DNA of 64,000 bases from Platanthera guangdongensis. Taxonomy: Eukaryota; Streptophyta; Magnoliopsida; Asparagales; Orchidaceae. Position 1 is the stretch's first letter. Every line of letters begins with the position of its first letter. Below, one piece after another: positions 23,204-33,710 of this stretch. The notes beneath the pieces are model-generated. The model saw only the letters and a list, made by a program, of their open reading frames with translations. It did not search any database and had not been told where the DNA came from. The stretch spans positions 107,579,213 to 107,643,212 of the forward strand of contig CM077163.1 in NCBI GenBank assembly GCA_039583875.1, read 5' to 3'. The position numbers and the translations under genes were made by a program.

Positions 23204-24201
23204 TCACCGGAGTGACTTCTTCTTCTTGGATGACTTCTTCATCATGATCATCAGCCTCTCCAATAGTGTTTGGGCTGGTGATCTTGATGAACTTTTCACC
23301 TTTTCTTTGGACGGTTCATCCAAGCTAATTTCTTTCATCTTTGCACATGCATCTTCAATAAGCACACTAGAAGAGTTGCTTTGCAGCAAACTCGTCTCGT
23401 CAAATACAACATGTATCGATTCTTCCACGACCAGGGTTTTTCTATTAAAGATCATGTATGCCTTACTATGACTACTATAACCTACAAAAATACCTTCAAA
23501 ACTCTTTACGCTAAACTTAGTAGTATGATACTTGCCATTATTGAGCACGAATCATTTACAGCCAAATATTCTAAAATATGAGATTGTCGGTTTCCTGCCC
23601 TTCAGAAGTTTGTAAGGTGTCTTATCGTGGTTTTTGTTTATGAGGGCTCGATTTTGCACGTGGCATGCAGTGTTGACGGCTTCAGCCCAGAAGTACTCTA
23701 AAAGTGAAGCATCACTCAACATGGTCCTGCAGGCCTCTATGAGTGTTCTATTCCTCTCTCGGCCACTCCATTATGTTGTGGAGTACGAGGAGAGGAAAAC
23801 TCATGAAAGATACCTAAGCTTTCACAAAATTCTGTCATGGCCCCAGACTTAAATTCTGTTCCATTGTCACTTCTGATTTTGACTATGGAGCAGTTGTACT
23901 CGTTCTGAACTTGACTGACAAAATTAGTAAAGATGTCGAAGGTATCTGACTTGTGTTTCAGAAAGAACACCCATGCAAAGAGCGAGTAATCATCAACAAT
24001 TACTAACATATAATCTTTACCTCCCAAACTTCTAATTTGCAGCGGACCAAATAAGTCTATATGCAGTAGATGAAGACATCTATTAGAATCCTTGCCAATA
24101 ACGCTTTTAAAGGTAGCCCTTATTTGTTTGCCTTTTACACATGCATGACAAAATCTATCTTTTACATACGTGACATTTGGGGCATCAAGTACTATGTTCA
24201 T
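23204..24201 (-). pseudogene. E1 integrase (broken)
   Basis: Copia integrase. The zinc-binding end (CHACVKGKQIRATF), first Asp in LLHIDLFGPLQIRSLGGKDY, second Asp in IRSDNGTEFKS and Glu in TPQHNGVAER are visible in 23737-24201. After a frame change the C-terminal region continues (FSVKSFEGIFVGYSSHSKAY, VEESIHVVFDE) to 23204. Linker sequence with stops (23004-23203) leads to the RT start. Catalytic residues are conserved but the gene is frameshifted. Confidence 0.85.
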
Positions 24202-24662
24202 TCAAAATAATTTATTAATAGTTTTGAAATTAATATGTGATAGTCTCTTGTGCCATTTGTCAACAAGCGAAGCACTATCTTTTGCTAAAAAACACACTGG
24301 TGTCGAAGAATCTATACAAATGAAATTCAAGCAAAATATGTTTCTATTTCGAGTGTCGGATAGAATTGTTTCCATATTGTCAACAGATTTTATCAAGCAC
24401 TTATCAACGTGAAACTCAACTACGTATCCTTTTTCGCAGAGTTGGCTTATGCTTATAAGGTTATGTTCCAAACCTTCAACGTAAGCCACATCTGAGAATG
24501 ATACATTACCTTACCTAATCATACTATAGCCTTTAGTGATTCCACGGTCTGAACCTCCAAAGATGACATTCGATCCGTTCATGACTGGAGTAAAGTTCTG
24601 AATTAGGCTACTTGTCCCGGTCATATGCTGAGAGCATCCACTGTCCAAATACCAGATTGGCG
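24202..24662 (-). pseudogene. E1 protease and pre-integrase domain
   Basis: The copia protease active site WYLDSGCSQHMTG lies near 24622-24660 on the minus strand. A stop follows further on, then AYVEGLEHNLISISQLCEKGY and the GAG-pre-integrase motif WHKRLSHINFKTINKLF at the end of 24202-24489. The protease matures the polyprotein; the pre-integrase domain precedes integrase in all copia elements. Confidence 0.82.
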
Positions 24663-26965
24663 TTTTGGTGGCCTTTGGACATACCTGCAATCACAATCAG
24701 TTTGCCTTAGGAACCCAAATACGTTTGGGTCCTTGGTCTCTGGTTCGAACACTCCCCCTCCAAATATTAGCATTAGGAGTGGTCTTCCTCATATTGCCAA
24801 CATGTGGGGTTGTAGCATTTCTGGGATTAAACTAGCAATCAATGGCAAAGTGAGCAAATCTACAACAATACCAACATTCAAATCTGTTGTATCTTTGCCT
24901 TATGTTCTCTTGCTTGACCTTTTGGAATTGTGGTCTAGCAGGGGCAGCATTCTTGGAGGAATAAGCTTCATGATGATGGCAATCACATGTTTTCTTCTAC
25001 TTCATTGGATTTTCTACAACAGGCTTTGCCTTTGATGCCTTCTTGAAGTTATGACCATGATTGAAAGGGGCATAGCTCTGAAGAATCACTTCTTTATAAG
25101 GTGACTTAAAGAAACTTTCGCCAAAGTTTCTGGGGCGAGTCCATCCTTGATAACGGGACTTTGGCTCTACATAAGTAGGCCTTACAAAGTGTCTGTATGA
25201 TGAGTCGAGATCAAACTCGTTTGAAGGAAATATAACCTTTTTGAATGAGGTCTGATCTTGAGGGGTTTCCCCTTCTCTTTGGCTAAGGCCTTTTTGGCGG
25301 CCTTATTCTTTTGTTGGGCCTTATTCCTCCTAGAAGATTTGCTAGGAGCTTCTTTATGCCCTAGTCCAGCACCCTTGGCCTTGGTTGAGAATTCAGCAAC
25401 GAATGGAAGAACTGTCTTGGGCTTCAAGAAACTTTCAACTAGTTTCTTTTCAGCAGCAAGTTGGGCTTCCAGCTCTTTGATTATTTTCTCCTTAAGGTCG
25501 AGGTGCTCATTAGCTTTGTTACATTCTTCCATAGTATTATTGAAGTTCTCTTCAAGTGAGTCAGTCTTTGAGACTTTCTCTGTCAAGGCGCTCTCTTCAG
25601 CTTTGAGATACTTTATCTCTTTAGCCAGAGTTTTCAGGACTCCGCGACATTTGTCATAAGCCATGATTAACTCCTTATATTGGGCCATTAGTTCTGACTC
25701 ATTGTTAGAAGAGCTATCCTCACAATCATGTTCAGAAACTTCAGAATCTGAAAGAGGAGTGTGAGAGTTTACCTTCCCATTGAACTGGGGCTCTTGTTCG
25801 TCATCAGTTTGAGCCATTAGCCCAAAATAAGCTTCTTCTTCTTCACTTGACTTAGATGAGTCAGAGTCACTAAGAGTCTTGCCGTTTTTGGCCATCAAGC
25901 TCTTCTCTGTCCTCTTCTTGTTGTACAAGGACTTCTTTTCCTCTCTACTACCACCCTCCTTCTTCTTGTGAGGGCAGTCAGCGATGACGTGCCCTGGCTT
26001 ATTACAACAATAACAAATAATGTCAGTAGAAACATGTTTGTTTTGTTTAGAATTATACCTGTCATGGCTGCTTGAGTCTTTTCGTTGACGATCACCATCG
26101 TATCGTGATCTTCTATAGGTGGCATCCTTTCATTTCCATTTATTCTTCTTGTTCAAGAATTTCTTGAACTGTCGAGATAGTAGTGAGAACTCTCCTTCTG
26201 ATAGTTTAGAGCCTGAGGTGCTTGGCTCTGAAGTTTCTTCTTCACTAGCTTCTTGTGCTGGAGTAGGAGGAACAACTTTTGTCTTCTTAGAGGTGTCTGC
26301 CTTTAAAGCAACAGACTTCTCTTTGAATGCAGACCTGCTCTTCTCTTCTTCAGCATTTCTGGTGTTGTGTTGAAGCTCATATGACATAAGCTTCCCGAAG
26401 TGATTCTGAGGATCTGTCTCGACCTGTTTTCCAAACTCCCTTATGGCACAGACCTTGTTATCCCATTCCTTCATTAGGGATCTAAAGAACTTATCATTTA
26501 ATTCTCTATTAGTGAAGACTCTGCCATAGACCCTTAGCCCATTCACTATCTTGAAGAAGTTCTCAAAGGTGTCAGCAATTGTATCTTTATTTCCATGTCG
26601 GAAAGCTTCATATTTCTGATTAAGAAGGCATCTTCTATCATCACTCACTTCTTCGGTACCTTCCATTAAGGTAACTAGTGACTGCCACATCTCTTTTGCA
26701 GACAGGCACTTGCTATAATATTTTTTGCCTTTTTGTCCAAAGAAACAAGTGCAATCTCATCCTTATCTAGATCCATAAGTTTCTTTGGGACTTTCTTAGT
26801 TGGATCTATAGTGGAGACGGTCATGGGAATGTAAGGACCTACTTCAACTATCAAGAAGATCCTTGGATCCACAGCTTCCATAAAGAACTTGATTCTCTCT
26901 TTCCACTTAGGAAAATTATTTTTGGTACATAAAGGAAGCTTGGAAAAATCTTTAGCCTTGTCCAT
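24663..26965 (-). pseudogene. gag: E1 gag (frameshifted) with two zinc knuckles
   Basis: Starts at 26965 (KLPLCTKNNFPKWKERIKFF). The UBN2-type Gag core (FENFFKIVNGLRVYGRVFTN, 26130-26690) follows after a frameshift. First knuckle CYCCNKPGHVIADC is near 25980-26022. A long acidic and coiled-coil region (25182-25928, KCRGVLKTLAKEIKYLKAEE...) comes next. A second knuckle-like CWYCCRFAHFAIDC is near 24835-24876. The long Gag C-terminal extension with coiled coil fits Sireviruses, where it is proposed to mediate protein interactions. Confidence 0.8.
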
Positions 26966-27035
26966 CTTTGATAGATCTCAAAGGACAACTATTGAAGGAT
27001 CTGATCAAGGTGTTAACCTTTTAACGATCAACCTC

Positions 27036-27047
27036 CCTCTGATACCA
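27036..27047 (-). other. E1 primer-binding site
   Basis: The minus strand reads tggtatcagagg two bases inside the right LTR, matching the initiator-Met tRNA complement except for the last base. Sets the transcription direction right to left. Confidence 0.85.
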
Positions 27048-27049
27048 AT

Positions 27050-28457
27050 TAAAATTTTATAGTTTCCTACCTAAATCACCTAGAGGGGGGTGAATAAGTG
27101 AATTGTGCGTCTTTTTGCGGAATAAAAATTACAAACCAATGCACAGATCTATCTACCAATCAAACACAGACGAGGCAAGATTTATAGTGGTTCTCCAACC
27201 TTGGGTACATCCACTTTCACTCACCGATCTAGCAATACACTAGACTCGGCTACTCCATTATCTCGTATTGAAAATCAATCCTACCCACGGAACAATGTTC
27301 CTACAATCTCGATCCACAAAACGGATCTACAATCGGAAGATAAAGTTTCCTACAAACTCGGAGATAAAAGCTCCTACACTCGGAGAAATTTCTTGTACAA
27401 GAATGAAATAAATTTTGTATAGAAATACAAACAGTGATCCATTTTTCAGATCTGCAACAGTCGACCCGAAATTTCTTCTTCTAGGCTTTACGGATTTATC
27501 AGAATGATGAAGAGAAATCTCAGCAAGATTGGATCTGAAACTTCTTGGCTTCAAACGATCGATCGATTCAGAAGATTGAGGAGTTAAGAAAATCTCGATC
27601 TGGAAACCCTTCTGGATCTGAATCCTCAAAAGATGAAACCCTAGCGATCGGGAATCAGCGACGGCGACGGCGACAGTTTTCATTTCTTAGAGAGAGAAAG
27701 AGGAGACAGAAAGCTTGAGAGTACGACTGTAAAACTTCTTAGAATAATCTTCTTAGAATTAGGGTTTGTCGGTTTAGACAAGACTATAATTAGGATCAGA
27801 AAATATTAGACATAATTGAGTCATTATGAGAGATACGTGGACCAATCACGTCAAAGTTCATTAAGAGAACCGTTATTCTGGACTTAATGAATTTTCGGAA
27901 AAGTCGAAGTAAAATACTCGAGATATAAAAGCTTACTCGAATACATGCAGCACTAGTCGAGTAGGTAGAAGATGACTACTCGAGTATATGAGAAGAACTA
28001 CTCGAGAGGGAATGAGATAATTACTCGAGTACATGGAGTCAACTACTCAAGTAAATAATAAGAAAAGGAATCAAATACTCGAGTAACAAACATAACATAC
28101 TCGCGTACTAGAGTACTTACACGAGAGGTGGAGAAGATTACTCGAGTATAAGAAATAATACTCGAGTATATCTGAATGAACTACTTGAGTAATTAAGAAA
28201 CTACTCGAGACAAAGACTTAGAAAATTTCTGGAACTGGAATACAGGACTACTCGAGTATAGAAGTTGATCTACTCGATACAAATAGAACTATTCGAGAAT
28301 ATGGAGATGACTACTCGAGTAATTCACTTAGAGAAATTTTCTGGAATGAAATCCTGGACTACACGAGTATAAACACTGGACTACTCGAGTAGTAGATGAA
28401 GTACTCGAGTACATGACTGAGACTACTCGAGTAAGAAGGATAAAACTACTCGAGTAC
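27050..28457 (-). repeat. E1 5' LTR, inner part
   Basis: Matches 17314 to about 18742 of the other LTR with roughly 5-6% differences by eye. The terminal TG has become TA. It carries the hairpin at 27077-27100 and the TACTCGAGTA cluster (27915-28457), and is cut at 28457 by the E2 insertion. The LTR continues at 40602. Confidence 0.88.
28436..28457. other. Left copy of 22-bp target duplication of E2
   Basis: aaggataaaactactcgag plus tac, repeated with a single difference at 40602-40623. In the unbroken sister LTR the sequence occurs once (about 18721-18742), so it was duplicated on E2 insertion. 22 bp is much longer than the usual 5 bp. Confidence 0.85.
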
Positions 28458-28486
28458 CATATCATCACCTCATTTGTCCACTCAAT
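28458..28486. other. 29-bp filler DNA at the E2 junction
   Basis: Belongs neither to the E1 LTR nor to the E2 LTR. Its reverse complement matches E2 itself: 24 consecutive identical bases at 31473-31496 (tgagtggacaaatgaggtga and four more). It is thus an inverted copy of an internal piece of the inserting element. Confidence 0.88.
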
Positions 28487-28506
28487 TGAAAGTGCAGCTA
28501 CATCTG

Positions 28507-28538
28507 ATATACTCTAGAGGGGGGTGAATAGAGTATAT
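28507..28538 (-). other. U5 hairpin with conserved loop, E2 3' LTR
   Basis: ATATACTCTA, loop GAGGGGGGTGAA, TAGAGTATAT: a perfect 10-bp stem with the same 12-nt loop as in E1, 20 bp from the LTR edge. The other E2 LTR has it at 39074-39105. Confidence 0.85.
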
Positions 28539-29576
28539 GGTGCTTAAAAACTTTTTGCAACAATTGTTGTAATATGAGTGAACAGGGAAGCAGTAATAAA
28601 TCTAATCACAGAACTAAACTGATAAAAAACTAATCACAGAATAATCACAGCCAGAAATAAAGATAAAGACAAGCAAAACCAGATGACACAAGGAAATATA
28701 GTGGTTCCCCTAAACTTGGGTACATCCACTCTTCTACCACCCTAGGTAGGAATCCTTTGCAGGATGAGTTGATCAGGTGTCCTGGGCACCAATGAGCTTT
28801 TGATAAGGTGCTCAAAAACCAAATCAGATTTTTTGATCAGGTGTCTTGCCACCAATGAGCTTTTGACAAGGTGCTCAAAAATCAGGTTCAAACTTTTGAA
28901 GGGAGTTTGAGAAACCCTTTACAGAGATGGGGGTGAGAGAGTGATGGAAGTCTTCTCTTTCTCAAACAATGAGAAGACTATGTGGATTGATGGTGTCAAA
29001 GCTCCCCCTGAGTCCTTGAGATCTACAAGAAAAGAAGCTTTGCTGTAGGGTGATAGGCCTTCAAAAGTTGAGCTCCAGCAAAAGATGATTTCAACAGCAA
29101 CTGAAATGTTAGATGTCTGGAGTCTTGAAATATGTTGGCCTTGAACACTTGAGACTGAGAGATCAGAAGATTTCAGAAAAACTTGATCTCCTTGGATGTG
29201 TGTTCTTGAGAATTCTTTGAGACAGAATATTTTTGTTCTTATTCTGAAGATTACTGATGTCTGTCTGTGTGTGTATCTGTGTTCTATCTCTGTATCTGTA
29301 ATCTATATGTGATTCAAAAAGAATTCTTAACTTTTATTCTCTGATACTGAATGGAAAAAAATTATCTGTCAAGTATAGCCGTTGGCCTGCATTAATTGCA
29401 TCCTTAATTGCAAAATCTCTTCAAGAGGAAAGTCCATAGAAATATTTCTTGAAAATCTCTTGAAACTTGGTCCAGAAATGAATGAAAACGGCTAGGAAAT
29501 CTTCAGAATTAATTGCAGAATAACTCCTTAACTGATTTCAATTTGAATCTAGAAACATCCTTGAAGTTATCTGAAA

Positions 29577-29803
29577 ACGTCGAACTGAGCTCTGCTATCG
29601 TTGAACTGAGCTCAACGATATGGATATATACAGCAGGAAAATATCGTCGATCTGAACTCAAAGATCGTCGAGTCAGAGATGATCCAAAGCTGAGTCAGAT
29701 CGTCGATCATCGTCGAATGGAGTTCGACGATCTTTCGAAGTTGAGCTAGACGATCGTCGATCGGAGTTCGACGAATCGTCGTGCTGAGCTCAACGATATG
29801 ACT
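29577..29803. repeat. TCGTCGA-type palindrome region in E2 3' LTR
   Basis: Repeated inverted motifs such as cgtcgaactgagctcaacgat and tcgtcgaatggagttcgacg. In the other LTR the region is longer (40145-40433) with extra copies. It lies near the 5' end of the LTR in element orientation, in presumed U3. Confidence 0.85.
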
Positions 29804-29968
29804 TAGTCTTCAAACAAAAAATCCTGGTCTTGAGTGCAGCTTCCAAACCTAGACTTCTAACCATTAGACTCAATTCTAATTGACCTTTTGAGCTATACAG
29901 GAGGTCAAACATTGGTTTCCTAGAGACATAGTGATCCTGACCCAAATTAGTAATAGGGTGTTCCAACA

Positions 29969-29978
29969 ATCTCCCCCT
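29969..29978 (-). other. E2 polypurine tract
   Basis: Plus strand atctccccct immediately inside the left LTR, purine-rich on the coding strand (agggggagat). Primes plus-strand DNA synthesis. E1 has a similar tract at 19283. Confidence 0.75.
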
Positions 29979-30140
29979 ATTTGGGTTAGGATTACTATTT
30001 ACAAAGTTTGGAAAAATCAAATAATATACAAGCAGTAATACAGAAAAACAAAAAGAAAAGCTGGACAGCAGAACCACAGAGATATATATATATCATCCCA
30101 GATAATAATCAGAAATCACAGACATTGTCACCTTACATAG

Positions 30141-30854
30141 TCATTTCCTTTCCTTGCCCTTAACAAGTTTGATTTCTCTGCTGGGATTGAGGGCTTCCTT
30201 CTTTGATCTAGTATCATCTGCTGCACCTAAAGATGTTTGCTGTTTAGGCCTGGGAACCACAGCTTCAGGATGCAGTTCCATGTACCTGTCAGAATCAAAA
30301 AATTTGCTTGATGCATATCTTTCTAGCTCTTTCTTTCTCTGTTCAGACATTGTAGAAATGTTGGAGGAATCTCTTCCTTGCTCTTTAGCCTTTTTGATTT
30401 GATCCAGTGCAGCAAGTTCCTTTATCCTTGCAGTCCAAGCAGCTGGATTGTTCTCAGGGTCCTCAAAAGGTACTGGTGGCTCATATCTGTTAGAGGGATT
30501 GTCCTGAGGAGGCCTGGAAGACACAGTTTCCTTCAACTTATAGGGAAAAGGACCAGAGGTGGTATCAAATGAAATTTGGCCTTCCCTGGAGTATGGATGT
30601 TGCCTTGAGTATCCTTTGGAGTAGACCTGGAAATCTCTTTGATTGCCTCTATATCCTCCTCTCCTGGATTGAGAATCCCTGGATTGACTTCCCCTATGGT
30701 AGGATCTAGCATGAGGCTGATAGGGGGCCTGACTTCTGGCAGGGGGTTGAGCAGCTGAACTTCCACCTGCACCTGCATCAGGAGGAGGTGGTGGAGGAGG
30801 ATGAGAGTGTTGGAATTGTGAAGAACCATTTTCATATTTCCTTTTCTTTTTCAT
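30141..30854 (-). pseudogene. E2 ORF3, C-terminal part
   Basis: 237 residues open. Starts KKKRKYENGSSQ (basic cluster at 30834-30851), then a poly-proline run. An Arg/Ser/Tyr/Gly-rich stretch (RSYHRGSQSRDSQSRRGGYR) suggests nucleic-acid or protein binding. A charged tail follows (FEDPENNPAAWTARIKELAA; EIKLVKGKERK). The KKKRKY cluster is shared with E1 ORF3 at the equivalent place. No membrane segment. Reads on in the same frame from 30879-31808 after one stop. Function unknown. Confidence 0.55.
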
Positions 30855-30878
30855 TACTTTCAGTTGATTCTTAGAGTA

Positions 30879-31808
30879 CTACATCCAGTGCTCAGTGATA
30901 GGGCAATCATGAAGAATGTAGTATGGTATATCATTGTTATCTTTGACCTTGGCAGGAGGTACTCTCTTCATGGCTTTGCTCCTTGCCTTTCTTTTCCTGG
31001 CAATGGTAGCAGAAGAATCATCAGAGTTTGTTCTGTACTCATCACTTTCAGAACTCTGATCATCATAAAGGGCATCAATTTTCTTCATCAAATCCTTCTT
31101 GAGCTGTATAGAAACAGATGAGGCAGTAGAGGATGTAGCAGCAGAGGTTGAGGCAGTAGCAGTAGTGACAGCAGTAGATACAGAAGTTGTTGCAATTGAA
31201 GTAGAGACAGTAACAACAGCAGCAGCAACAGGTTCTGGAGAAGTAACAATAGCAGCAACAGTTTCACTAACAGCAACATCAACAGTAGAAATATCATCAG
31301 AAAATGCAGAAGGCTCAAACTCAGGTGCCTCTGTCATAAGGATTTCCTTAGAAGTTGGTTCATCAGCAGTAGCAGAAATATCAGCAGCAGTATCAACACT
31401 TTCAGCAGTAGTAGGGGCAGCAACATCAGAAGCAACAACAATGTTTTCATCAGAAGAAGCAGCAGCATATACTGAGTGGACAAATGAGGTGATGATGTTT
31501 GGGTCACAACAAGAGAATGGAACAAGGGCCTTGGACAGATCCTCTGGGGGCTGGACAACAATTATCTCTGGCAGACAGCTGAAATATAACTGATCAAAGT
31601 TTGAAAGCAAAGACCTGAGGTCTATTGCAAAGACTGCAGCAGGAGGAATTTGATCCTGAGACACAGCAGCAGCAGCAGCAAGAACTGAGGAAACAGTAGT
31701 AGGCAGGCTCACAGAAACAGCAGCAACAGCAGCAGCAGCAGCAGGCAGACTCACTTCATAGGGCATCTCCACCTGCCTAGATTCAGACATGGCTGGATCA
31801 AGGCCCAC
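30879..31808 (-). pseudogene. E2 ORF3, middle part
   Basis: 309 residues, very rich in Ala, Val, Ser and Thr owing to a trinucleotide-like GCA/ACA repeat. It contains an LSNFDQLYFSCLPEIIVVQP segment and a lysine-rich end (IARKRKARSKAMKRVPPAKV), a second possible nuclear-targeting cluster. It overlaps the end of the upstream frame (31751-33304) and probably continues it after a frameshift. Low complexity makes its limits uncertain. Confidence 0.5.
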
Positions 31809-33304
31809 TGCAGAAGGGGCTGCCTGAGGGAAAAGAGATGAGAGCCTAGCAGAGGGGCTGCCACTGACAGGAGTAAAGGAGCCAAGGAGGTCTCCAAAAG
31901 AAGAGATAGCCTGGGGGCTAGCAATTCATAGAACCTGTCAGTAAGGGCTGGAATATCTACTTGCTCAGTAGTGACTGGAGCAGAGGTAGAGGAAGGAGGA
32001 GTAGCTGTTGGTGAGGGTATTGGAGAGCTGGTGAATGGGGGAAGAGATGGCTGAGGTGTGGGTAAGGTGGATATGGAGGACAGTGGGATGGAGATGGATG
32101 GGGTGTAGGTGTGTTGGTCAATGATCTCTTGTAGAAGATCTTGATAGGATGTTGAGGATGAGGGTAGCTCAGGAGGAGAGGATGGTGAATCATCAATGAG
32201 GGTGAAGGAAGGGATGGAGGGTGATGAAGTGGCATCTGGTTGAGGGTAGGATAATAATGGATGGAAGTGGTCTTCTGTGAGGGGAAGAGTAGGGACTGGA
32301 GATGGTGTAGATGTTGGAGAGGGGCTGGAAATGATGATGGTGGATGGAGTTGGAATGGTAGATGGTATGGGAAGAGATGGAATTGGAGGAGGAGGAGGAG
32401 AGGCAACATCAGCAGGCAGGTCATCTACAGGGGCAGAGACCTGTGGGGAAGTGACTCTGAGAGTCCTGGTGCCTGAAGGAGTGCTGGAGGAGGGCCTGCT
32501 GGGCTTGATGATTTGTCTGTCCCATTTACCAAATAGGGCACAAGACAGTCTCTTTGATGCATTGATGTGGATTCCAGAAGAGACCAGCAGAGCAGGGCAC
32601 CTATGCTGCAGAAACACCCCTATAATTCTTCCAAAGTTGACAAAACTTTTGTTTATCTTCTTCTTAATAAGGTCAAAGAATACTTCTCCCCAATTCAAAT
32701 TCTTCCTGTCTACTAGGGCTCCCATGAGGCAGAGATGATACCTTGAGATTGTATCATGAGCAGAGTGCTTAGCCAGTAGCACTTTCCCAACTACATCAGC
32801 CAGGAATCTGTACTCCACAGAAAGGTTCTTTTTCAAGAGCTTGCTAGGGTTGTCCTCAGAATGACCCATTCTGGCAAGCAATTCAGTATACTCTTCTCCA
32901 GACAAGTCAGCAGTATCTCCACCAGTTCTTAACTCAAACACCTTTGTTAAAATTGCTTGGGTTAAGGGTACCTGTGTGCCAGAAATTGACCCAACAATGG
33001 TGGAGTTGTCTTGATTGTGGGCAGTGTAGACCCATTCCTTAATCTCATCAGATGCAAGCTTAATCTTTGTGGTCATGATTGCTGTCAGGTTCTGCTCTTT
33101 GAATAACCCCAAGATATCCTGAAAAACCTGGTCGGTTGTGCTGAAGGATTCCATGTCTATGTCGAAGCCAGCATCAAACTTCATGGCGGCGAGAACAGCA
33201 ACAGACACAGCCATAGGTACCTGCAAAAATTCAACAAACACAACGACCAAGTGCAGAAATGTTTGGAGGGAAAGAAAGTTCTTGCAGAGAAATCGAAAGC
33301 GCAA
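31751..33304 (-). pseudogene. E2 ORF3, N-terminal part
   Basis: 517 residues open; the likelier start is the Met of MAVSVAVLAAMKFDAG near 33214. About 200 residues of folded-looking sequence (STIVGSISGTQVPLTQAILT; NLSVEYRFLADVVGKVLLAK; CLMGALVDRKNLNWGEVFFD) resemble the plant domain also seen in E1 ORF3. Then comes a long Pro/Ser/Thr-rich region, like a disordered linker. It sits after pol and before the 3' LTR, where Sireviruses carry an env-like ORF, but I see no signal peptide or transmembrane helix in the likely product. Role unknown. Confidence 0.6.
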
Positions 33305-33349
33305 AGGAGAACGACGGCGAAAAATGAATTTTATATTAGGGTTCGACGC

Positions 33350-33635
33350 AGAATTAGAAAGATCGTGGAACTCTGTTCGACGATCGAGGCTTCTAAAGGA
33401 ATCTAAAGAGTCTTCAACATCGTCGATCTCCGTTCGACGATATTGGAGAGCGTCGAGCTCTGTTCGATGATCGTTCAGAGAACAAAATCATCGAGCGCCG
33501 TTTGACGATCGTTGACCGGAAGAGATAGTTCATACTATCTGAGAAACGCTGAACTCAGGTCGACGATTTCGGAAATCATCGATCTCCGTTCGACGATCTG
33601 GGGGAAAATCGTCGAGCGCAGTTCAGAGATCAGAA
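33350..33635. repeat. Internal TCGTCGA-type cluster upstream of E2 ORF3
   Basis: At least eight copies of inverted motifs such as atcgtcgatctccgttcgac and gttcgacgatcg lie between the pol stop (33711) and ORF3, partly overlapping the leader of ORF3. The motif is that of the E2 LTR, not that of E1. Confidence 0.85.
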
Positions 33636-33710
33636 AAACTCTAGACACTAAGAAAAATCAAGAAGTTTGCCTAGTCTTGGTCAATTTTTAAGCTTTTAAG
33701 ATCTTGGATA

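Larger units (their letters stand above)
28487..29968 (-). repeat. E2 3' LTR
   Basis: 1482 bp, TGAAAGTGCAG...TTCCAACA. Contains the U5 hairpin (28507-28538), the agtgg...ccact block (28698-28730), a short internal duplication (atcaggtgtc...gagcttttgac, about 28769-28885) and a TCGTCGA/GAGCTC-rich palindrome region (29577-29803). Confidence 0.92.

Noticed and set aside
31099..31593. 164-residue frame on the plus strand, rich in Ala/Val/Glu
   Set aside because: Antisense shadow of the low-complexity part of E2 ORF3.
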